Origin: CAVHXA01 sp963639765
GTDB lineage: Bacteria > Bacillota > Clostridia > Oscillospirales > Oscillospiraceae
Length of the DNA: 13,570 nt
Direction of reading: 5' to 3'
Assembly: GCA_963639765.1 (NCBI GenBank)
Contig: CAVHXA010000050.1
Coordinates: forward strand, 1-13,570
Below are positions 7,601 to 13,570 of the stretch, in pieces. The position numbers and the translations under genes are program-made. A model generated the notes under the pieces. The model was not told where the DNA came from. It worked only from the letters and a program-made list of their open reading frames with translations, and did not search any database. Each line of letters starts with the position of its first letter. Within the stretch, counting starts at the first letter, position 1.

Positions 7601-10600
7601 GATAACAACCTCCTCCCTCAATGGCACAAATATCATACAAGCGCGAGAAGCACGGTATCTGGATCAATGTTTCTGCATCACCGTATACTGCAAGTTGTCT
7701 GATAGAACGACTAAATGCGACACACAGACGATTGGGCTTCTCAAGAAATCCGACAACCGGAGCGGCTCCGTTCTTGGGATGGTTCGAGCGGACGCAGGAG
7801 AGCAGAACATAGTCAAATTCTTTTCCCTGAAATGCATCAACGGTTCCAATTTCAATATTGCTTTTCTCTTCCTCGTTAAGGAAGCTATCCAAGTGCTTCT
7901 TGATTAATTGAGCCTGTGCTGAATAGAATGTGATGATGCCAATACTGGCTTTTGGCTCGACATCAAGAATGCGACGGACATCCTTGCCGATGATTTCAAC
8001 CTCAGCCCATCTTGATTTAGATACCCCAGATGTTTCAGCCCCTTTTGCAATCGGAACATTGCAAAAAGTCAATGCACGGCCATTGTTGATTTCCGGCGAA
8101 CTTGCTCGCTGCTCCGGCGTTACACTTTCTGCTGTTTTGAGAATTCCATCATAAAATGATTCACTCACAAAGCTGCAAATTTCCGGATGCATACGGAACT
8201 GTCTCGTCAATGGCAATGCCTTTGGCTTTTGGCCTTTCGAAAACATTTCAAATAAGCGTTCAAACAAGCTTTTTTCAATTTCAGGAATATCTCTGAATTT
8301 CGGATTTTCAGTCAACAGCTTGAGAACATCCGGCTCCAGCATATGGGGGAGCTGCTTATGGTCGCCAACCAACACAATCTTTCTTCCCATTGACATCGGG
8401 ATAAACAAATCCAATGGGTTGGCTCTGGCTGCCTCATCGATAATAACAAGGTCATAGGTCTTATCGATTCCATCACGAAGATCCAAGCTTGTCTGACAGG
8501 TGGCTGCCGTTGTCATGGAATATTTTTTGACTATGGACTCATAATCCTGCTCAAGGCGCATTATAAAATCACTGAGGATAAGAGATTTTTTCCCTTCCAT
8601 AGTTGATAGGGTATTCAGATAGTGTGCAGAAAAAGCATTTGCAAGTTTCAATATGCACTCATTAATAGTATTCTTATCCTTTGGGTCTATCTCGATTCGT
8701 TCTCTGCAGAAGGTTCTCCGAAGAGCCTCAACTGCTTGAACGTAGAAATCAAATTGTTCCTCCGTAAATTCTTCATCTGTTACAGCTTCAATTGCTGTAC
8801 AGATTTCGTCGGAAATTCCCAAATCATCATTAAGCCGAATATACGCTGCAAGATGTCTGGCGCTTCTTACGCCATCATCTTCAAATGCCTCCGGGACTAG
8901 CCTCTGAGCATTAATCCGCTTAACAATAGGATCCTCGTAATCATCATCCGTCGTTGATAATGTTGTTGCAGTAATAATGGCCTTTGCAGCAGCAACAACA
9001 TCCTTCGGATAAGGAATCTCCACAAAGCTCAGGTATTGATCTATTAAAGCAGCAGCCTTTTCAATAGGCTCGCCGGCATTTTTATAGGACAAAAATTCAT
9101 CATCGAGCTGCCTTTTTCTTTCTGTATATTCCGGTGCAACAGTATCCTCAATCATCTCATTGAGGCTCTCCCTTAGCCCAAGATACCATTTTTCCAGAGA
9201 TTTCTGATACTGTTCCTTACTGCTGTCGCTGGCTCTTTTTGCAGTTTTGCGGTAAGCAGGAATATCTCCCGGTAAAGGTGCAGATATCGCATTGTCCACC
9301 GCTTCATTTTGAAAACTTGAAATCAAAATTTTTGGACTTCTGATAATATACTCAGAATTAGCTATCTGCATTCGTCTCTGATTCGATTCAAAAATTTCTC
9401 TGAAGCGCTCTGCGATAGCCTTGATAACCGTTGTTTTCCCCGTCCCCGGCGGGCCTTGAATCAGAGCAATGTCGGGAGTGTTAATGGCTAACTCAAGGGC
9501 TGCCCTTTGTTCCGGATTCAACTCACTGGCACGTTTAAAGTTTCTTCTTAATTCGTCTGTAACCCCTTTGTTATTTCCCCAGGAATTCGCAAATTCAAAT
9601 CCTGCCGCACCAGCCTCAATCAAAGCTACTATAGATTTTATAGGAGCCTTGTGATTTATCATACGTTCTCTGGCAGCAAGCCTACGGGCCATAATGTATC
9701 GATCGCCAGCTGTATAGAGCTTTAACACACCTTTTGCAGGAATCTGATCTGTATTGTCAGCGCCTTCAAGATAGGTTGTTATTTTATTTCCGACAATCCT
9801 TTTTATTGGTCCGACACCTATCTGGCGCTTATGCTGAGCTTTTTTGTCCAGTTCCGCTTCAATTGTCTCTATTTCAGAGGCACCAATTTCTTTTCCCCTC
9901 AGACTTTCGTCAAGTTCCTGGCTGACCTCGAATTCATAGGTAGTTCCATTCAACTCGGTTCTAAAATCAAATCGAGTATACGGAATCTCTCCAAATTCCT
10001 CACTTTCAACATCTAAAAGTTTCTTGCTGAGTTCATCATATGCTTCCCATCTTGCAAAGTAAGATGCTGGATTTGAAATCTTTTCAAGATCTGAAGCAAG
10101 AGCCTCATTAATTTCAGAAAAGGAGGAGATAGGTACAAACTTAATTTCTGGTGCAACAAAAACATCGACCGGAACATCATATTTATCCTTTAAATAAGCA
10201 ACACTGTCAGCAATAATTCCTTGAGCTGTATTCTGAGCAATGAGATATCTTTTTCCACCGATAAAACGAATATTGGCATTCTGCTTCTTTTTGTTCTTGT
10301 AGTTCAAACAGAACAATGCCGGTACTCCAAGCTGAGTCCATACATAATCCTGCTGCAGCTTTTCCACGGATGTTGACTCCAGAAGATCATTGGAAACCAT
10401 TATATTGATAGGTGTTTTATATTCTGTTACAGACTGGAAGGTATAGGTTTGCACCTCAATGCAACTGTTCTCAATATCTGTAATCAAAAACATGCACTTA
10501 AAAGCAGCTTCCTGCTGACCTTCCGATAGATCATTAAGATAGTTCGCTGTATTTACACTAACTCCACACAGAACCGATTTTGTATTTTTGACACCTTCTC

Positions 10601-10742
10601 CATACTGGCTTACAAGAAACGTCTGACGATCTTGAGTCGCTTCGATATTGATTAAATTTCCTTCCTGAAAGTCAACCGTATCATCTTCGTAATTCAGTTT
10701 TATCTTCAGCCCCATTGCCGAATATATCTCAGATATCTTCAC
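7590..10742 (-). CDS. Superfamily 1 UPF1-like DNA/RNA helicase
   Basis: The 1050-residue product carries the full set of SF1 motifs in order: Walker A GPPGTGKTT near 428-437, motif II IIDEAA near 767-772, GDHKQLPH near 795, RQFRMHPE near 848, DAFQGKEFDYV near 968-978, and VAFSRS near 1012. The DEAA box and the FRMHP and AFQGKE motifs point to the UPF1/AAA_11-AAA_12 group, which moves on RNA or DNA. The first 400 residues show no motif I recognise and may hold a substrate-binding region. Translation starts at GTG, supported by GGAGGAAG just upstream, and the start overlaps the kinase stop by 4 bp. In the operon it probably unwinds or translocates on the nucleic acid handled by the McrB-like/McrC-like pair; that role is inferred. 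Confidence 0.94.
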   Translation of the reverse strand: MKISEIYSAMGLKIKLNYEDDTVDFQEGNLINIEATQDRQTFLVSQYGEGVKNTKSVLCGVSVNTANYLNDLSEGQQEAAFKCMFLITDIENSCIEVQTYTFQSVTEYKTPINIMVSNDLLESTSVEKLQQDYVWTQLGVPALFCLNYKNKKKQNANIRFIGGKRYLIAQNTAQGIIADSVAYLKDKYDVPVDVFVAPEIKFVPISSFSEINEALASDLEKISNPASYFARWEAYDELSKKLLDVESEEFGEIPYTRFDFRTELNGTTYEFEVSQELDESLRGKEIGASEIETIEAELDKKAQHKRQIGVGPIKRIVGNKITTYLEGADNTDQIPAKGVLKLYTAGDRYIMARRLAARERMINHKAPIKSIVALIEAGAAGFEFANSWGNNKGVTDELRRNFKRASELNPEQRAALELAINTPDIALIQGPPGTGKTTVIKAIAERFREIFESNQRRMQIANSEYIIRSPKILISSFQNEAVDNAISAPLPGDIPAYRKTAKRASDSSKEQYQKSLEKWYLGLRESLNEMIEDTVAPEYTERKRQLDDEFLSYKNAGEPIEKAAALIDQYLSFVEIPYPKDVVAAAKAIITATTLSTTDDDYEDPIVKRINAQRLVPEAFEDDGVRSARHLAAYIRLNDDLGISDEICTAIEAVTDEEFTEEQFDFYVQAVEALRRTFCRERIEIDPKDKNTINECILKLANAFSAHYLNTLSTMEGKKSLILSDFIMRLEQDYESIVKKYSMTTAATCQTSLDLRDGIDKTYDLVIIDEAARANPLDLFIPMSMGRKIVLVGDHKQLPHMLEPDVLKLLTENPKFRDIPEIEKSLFERLFEMFSKGQKPKALPLTRQFRMHPEICSFVSESFYDGILKTAESVTPEQRASSPEINNGRALTFCNVPIAKGAETSGVSKSRWAEVEIIGKDVRRILDVEPKASIGIITFYSAQAQLIKKHLDSFLNEEEKSNIEIGTVDAFQGKEFDYVLLSCVRSNHPKNGAAPVVGFLEKPNRLCVAFSRSIRQLAVYGDAETLIQIPCFSRLYDICAIEGGGCYREC
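7609..7617 (-). promoter_or_regulatory. Strong ribosome-binding site that sets the GTG start at 7600
   Basis: GGGAGGAGG lies inside the last codons of the helicase gene, 8 nt before GTG 7600. It decides the start of the HEPN-like protein against the upstream ATG at 7636, which has no comparable site and would force a longer overlap. Confidence 0.8.
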
Positions 10743-12217
10743 TGTGCTTCCTCCAATAATCTGGCCATACGTACAAAGGAATACGTTCTACCGCCTACAT
10801 CTATGGTGATGTCCATTTCGAAATAGATGAAATCACCGTTTTTCAGATTTATGGCTTCATTTGCCTTAAGTTTTATATATTCACCAGGCTTACATTGCTT
10901 TGGAGAAACACCTCGGTTTGTTTTTACAAAATATTGTCCACCTTGATATTTCCTTATTACTACCGTATTCTTATTGAATGCATTATATGCCCAATATCCA
11001 TCCTTGTCTTTAGCAATTGTCAGATAGTTATCTGCGGCACGGGATATGTCAGCACCCGGATCATCATAACGGAGAACATATAAGCTCTTAATTTGGTTTA
11101 CTCCTTCTCTGAGGATATACGAATTAACCAGCTTTCCTTGTGAACTGCCGTCTATCGGTTTTCCCGTACGATAGTCGTCTCCTTCAGTGAGAATGTCATA
11201 GAAATTCAATCTTGCCTTAGGCTTTGAAGGTGAATCGCACCAGGGGCAACCTTCATAAGCGCGCCCCTTTTTCCTCGGATAATGCCAGGCGCCGCAGGAT
11301 GGACACTTTATAACTTTGTTGCTAGCCTCAAGTAACGCGAACTCAAATTCCTGTGCAGATGGTCTGGCCAGGCGATTCTTTTTACCATCAACAAAGCATC
11401 TCTCAAACAAATTTTTCAACTTATTCGTCAGAACAATATCTGCCGGCAGCATATTTGTTGAATTTTCATCTGTAACATAATCGTATTTACCAGCCAGCGC
11501 AGCCTCTTCGTCCTCCGGTGTTCCATCAAGAATATCATCGCTGATATACGGATGGCCTACTCTTAAAAGCTCAAAGAGAATAACAGCCAACGAATAATTG
11601 TCGGACAAAACATCCGGATTCTTTTGGCGGCTGATTACTTCAGGAGCAATATAGCGTGGGGTCCCGAGAACGGCTGCGGATCCTTTTCCGGCAACATAGA
11701 TATTATCCACATCAATCATTTTTATAGACGCGGTCTTTCCGGTCTTTATCAAAATGTTGTTTCCGGAAATATCGCAGTAGGAAAGATTGTTTTTTTCAAG
11801 CGCACCAAAGGCTTTTGCAATAATATATCCCAAGAATATGCGTTCACGGAGGCCATGGCCCTGGTTATACCAATCGGAAAAGGACATCTCCTGATCCGGA
11901 ATCAGATATGTATTTAATGGCCTATGATCAACTATCTTCTCCATTACATAGCCCACATATGGAGCATCGATAAGGTCCTCAACTTTAACAAAATTGGCTG
12001 GCACTTTTACATTGCGAATAAAACGAAGTCTATCAAGAATATCCTCGTCAATGACTTTAGATCCTGTCGGATAATAGAGCTTGATCATTTTACTTCCACC
12101 ATTGTCCTCATAGACAACTCCCTGAGCTCCATATCCTGCCAGCTTACCTAATTTGTATTTTTTCCCCTCAACGGTGACTATTGTCTCACCGGTCAGGTCC
12201 TGCATTCTTTCGCTCAT
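10739..12217 (-). CDS. Ser/Thr-kinase-like protein with zinc ribbon and beta-rich (FHA- or OB-like) tail
   Basis: A 492-residue protein. Residues about 18-300 form a protein-kinase fold: glycine loop GYGAQG (28-33), probable ATP-binding Lys46, a variant catalytic loop YCDISGNN with Asp149 and Asn154, IDVD at 168-171 in place of DFG, and an APE motif at 191-193. The HRD histidine and the loop lysine are replaced, as happens in divergent triad kinases, but the base Asp and metal ligands remain, so activity is plausible. A zinc ribbon follows (Cys305, 308, 324, 327). The last 150 residues are beta-rich; LKNGDFIYF resembles the end of an FHA domain, although the usual GR and SRxH motifs are missing, so an OB-like fold is an alternative. 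The start at 12217 is chosen because GGGAG lies about 9 nt upstream. It ends in a 4-bp GTGA overlap with the helicase gene. Confidence 0.9.
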   Translation of the reverse strand: MSERMQDLTGETIVTVEGKKYKLGKLAGYGAQGVVYEDNGGSKMIKLYYPTGSKVIDEDILDRLRFIRNVKVPANFVKVEDLIDAPYVGYVMEKIVDHRPLNTYLIPDQEMSFSDWYNQGHGLRERIFLGYIIAKAFGALEKNNLSYCDISGNNILIKTGKTASIKMIDVDNIYVAGKGSAAVLGTPRYIAPEVISRQKNPDVLSDNYSLAVILFELLRVGHPYISDDILDGTPEDEEAALAGKYDYVTDENSTNMLPADIVLTNKLKNLFERCFVDGKKNRLARPSAQEFEFALLEASNKVIKCPSCGAWHYPRKKGRAYEGCPWCDSPSKPKARLNFYDILTEGDDYRTGKPIDGSSQGKLVNSYILREGVNQIKSLYVLRYDDPGADISRAADNYLTIAKDKDGYWAYNAFNKNTVVIRKYQGGQYFVKTNRGVSPKQCKPGEYIKLKANEAINLKNGDFIYFEMDITIDVGGRTYSFVRMARLLEEAQ

Positions 12218-12929
12218 ACTTAATCACTCCCAGCGTTCGGTCATCTGAACTATAATCAGCAATATCGACTACTAGGTTCTCCAGTTCATTCTGCAGCCTA
12301 GAAGCTGCTATTTCGGTTTCTATTTCTGCAACCAGTTCCAATTCCCGTCCCTCTTGTATACCGTTAGCAATCCCATCAGTACAGACGAAAACGGTATAGG
12401 GAACATATAAGTCCAATCTGAAGCTCGAGGTCCAAAGCTCATTTGCTTTCACCGATCCATTCAAGCATCTGGTCTGGTTGGTAAATGTCGAATTGTCTAT
12501 AGGTGCACAAATCTTTATTCCACGTGATGAAACGGCCAGAAGGCCATCGCCTATGGAGAAAAGCAATAGCTTGTCTCCAAATTTCATTACTGCTTTTAGT
12601 GTGGCGCAGCAATCATCGAGGACTTCATTGATAAGCTGCTGCTTCCAGACATCTATAAGTTGCTGAGAAATTTCTGCTGTTGAAGGAATTTCTCCAGCTT
12701 TCTGAATTATCTCAAAGACTAATTCAACTGCAGTAATAGCTGCCTTTGAACCAGCTTGAGCTCTTTTGCAAGACCCAACACCGTCAGAAACAGCCATAGC
12801 ATAGTCATTATTCTTCAGGATAAAGTCCACCGCATCCTGATTCGGAATATCATTTACTCGATGACTTACTCCGGTATCAGATATTGTGACAAATGTGCAG
12901 CCGTTGAGCTGTTTTCGTCGCGAAATCAT
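12186..12929 (-). CDS. PP2C-family (PPM) protein phosphatase of the TerY-P triad
   Basis: The 247-residue product is a metal-dependent Ser/Thr phosphatase, about the size of a bare bacterial PP2C catalytic domain, with no membrane segment. The acidic metal-binding motifs are all present: Asp32 in NQDA, Asp49 in SDGVGS, Gly127-Asp128 in SIGDG, Asp185 in CTDGIANG and the closing DDRT at 229-232. It should therefore be catalytically competent. It probably removes phosphates placed by the kinase encoded next, on itself or on other products of the operon; this is inference from the triad arrangement. The ATG overlaps the VWA stop by 4 bp, and its own 3' end overlaps the kinase gene by 32 bp, so expression of the three is likely coupled. 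Confidence 0.93.
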   Translation of the reverse strand: MISRRKQLNGCTFVTISDTGVSHRVNDIPNQDAVDFILKNNDYAMAVSDGVGSCKRAQAGSKAAITAVELVFEIIQKAGEIPSTAEISQQLIDVWKQQLINEVLDDCCATLKAVMKFGDKLLLFSIGDGLLAVSSRGIKICAPIDNSTFTNQTRCLNGSVKANELWTSSFRLDLYVPYTVFVCTDGIANGIQEGRELELVAEIETEIAASRLQNELENLVVDIADYSSDDRTLGVIKYERKNAGPDR

Positions 12930-13570
12930 ATAACAATGTCCTCCGCGTCAATATCAAAGAGAGGTGCAACAGCACCTGTATCATTCGGGTTAATGCTATG
13001 CATACGCGCGACTGTAGACATTGTCACCCATCGGAAGAACTTTGTGATGCCTGCAGCATCCTTGGTTTTGATAACCGGGACCTCCGGATTATCGATGAAG
13101 GCCTTCAGCATTTCAGTATCTGCATCATCCCCGATTCCCAGAGCAAGACGCTGGCATCGCGAGGATCGTTCTCCATTATGCAGGATTTTCAGTGGTTCCC
13201 AATCGAAGTAATTCTTCCTTCGATACATTTCTTCCGAGCAGTCCGTGGGAAGTCCATCGCTAATCAACACAATAGTCGGTGTATATGCCCTGGAGGATAC
13301 AACATTTCGATCTTCTATCATTTGGGCTACCATCTCAAAGGCCTGCCCCATAGGCGTATTGCCGGAAGCTGTAAGCTCTGTAAGAGTAAGTCCATTAATA
13401 TCGATTAAAGGCTGTTCAAGTTCAACATCTCCGCCAAAGGAAATAACAGAGAGCTGAAATTTTCCACGAATATCATCTGCAGCATTCAATGCGTTCAGCA
13501 TTTCTCGAAGTGATAGATTCAATTCATTGATTTTTTCACCGCGCATACTGCCGGAAGTATCGGCTAAAAT
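12926..13570 (-). CDS. TerY-like VWA-domain protein, 5' end outside window
   Basis: This is the first visible gene of the operon and its 5' end lies beyond the right edge. The frame stays open to the last base: the eight codons before an internal ATG at 13546 read ILADTSGS, so that ATG is not the start. About 214 residues are visible. The metal-ion-dependent adhesion site looks complete: DTSGSM, the threonine in ASGNTPMG, and the aspartate in LISDGLPTD. This pattern and the short single-domain layout fit TerY, a cytoplasmic VWA protein of tellurite-resistance-type loci thought to bind partners through the metal site. Its stop overlaps the start of the PP2C gene by 4 bp (ATGA), so the two are probably translationally coupled. 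VWA plus PP2C plus kinase is the TerY-P triad. The fold is well supported; the partner is unknown. Confidence 0.9.
   Translation of the reverse strand: MLADTSGSMRGEKINELNLSLREMLNALNAADDIRGKFQLSVISFGGDVELEQPLIDINGLTLTELTASGNTPMGQAFEMVAQMIEDRNVVSSRAYTPTIVLISDGLPTDCSEEMYRRKNYFDWEPLKILHNGERSSRCQRLALGIGDDADTEMLKAFIDNPEVPVIKTKDAAGITKFFRWVTMSTVARMHSINPNDTGAVAPLFDIDAEDIVI

Noticed and set aside
6014..7636. 540-residue version of the HEPN-like protein from ATG 7636
   Set aside because: GTG 7600 has a near-perfect ribosome site 8 nt upstream, and the extra 12 residues are encoded by that site itself.
12756..13211. Plus-strand open frame of 151 codons
   Set aside because: It is antisense to the PP2C and VWA genes, whose motifs are intact; a shadow frame.

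Overview
The window is one long minus-strand operon of nine genes, with gene decay at its left edge. Three things suggest a Bacillota (Clostridia-like) host: moderate-to-low GC, strong GGGAGG-type Shine-Dalgarno sites, and relics resembling Clostridia-type GNAT and DUF1232 proteins. This taxonomic reading is an inference. I saw no rRNA, tRNA, CRISPR array, transposase or integrase.

Layout in transcription order, right to left. (1) A TerY-like von Willebrand A protein, cut by the right window edge just before its metal-binding motif. (2) A PP2C-type protein phosphatase. (3) A Ser/Thr-kinase-like protein with a zinc ribbon and a beta-rich tail. (4) A 1050-residue superfamily 1 (UPF1-like) helicase. 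(5) A 528-residue protein with an N-terminal winged-helix-like segment and a C-terminal HEPN-like R-x4-H motif. (6) An 824-residue McrB-like AAA+ ATPase with a very long coiled coil. (7) A 690-residue DUF2357/McrC-like protein with C-terminal zinc ribbons but no visible nuclease site. These seven are tightly packed, with overlaps of 4 to 32 bp or gaps of 3 to 4 bp. Two small genes follow after longer gaps: (8) a 170-residue protein with one C-terminal membrane helix and (9) a 129-residue protein of unknown function. Left of these lie a broken GNAT acetyltransferase remnant and the N-terminal part of a DUF1232 (YkvA-like) protein without an ordinary start codon.

Genes 1-3 form the VWA/PP2C/kinase set known as the TerY-phosphorylation (TerY-P) triad. 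Genes 4-7 (UPF1-like helicase, HEPN protein, coiled-coil McrB, McrC relative) match the general plan of the coiled-coil McrBC derivatives called CoCoNuTs, which are predicted to act on RNA. A reasonable model is a phosphorylation-controlled antiviral or stress system. In it, the AAA+/McrC-like complex and helicase recognise or process nucleic acid, the HEPN protein cleaves RNA, and the kinase/phosphatase/VWA module sets the threshold. The last two genes look like an add-on cassette. The ribosome-binding site of gene 8 is buried in an 18-bp-stem hairpin, and a 13-bp direct repeat precedes both genes, exactly 600 bp apart. Domain motifs are read directly from the sequence; system identity and mechanism are inference.
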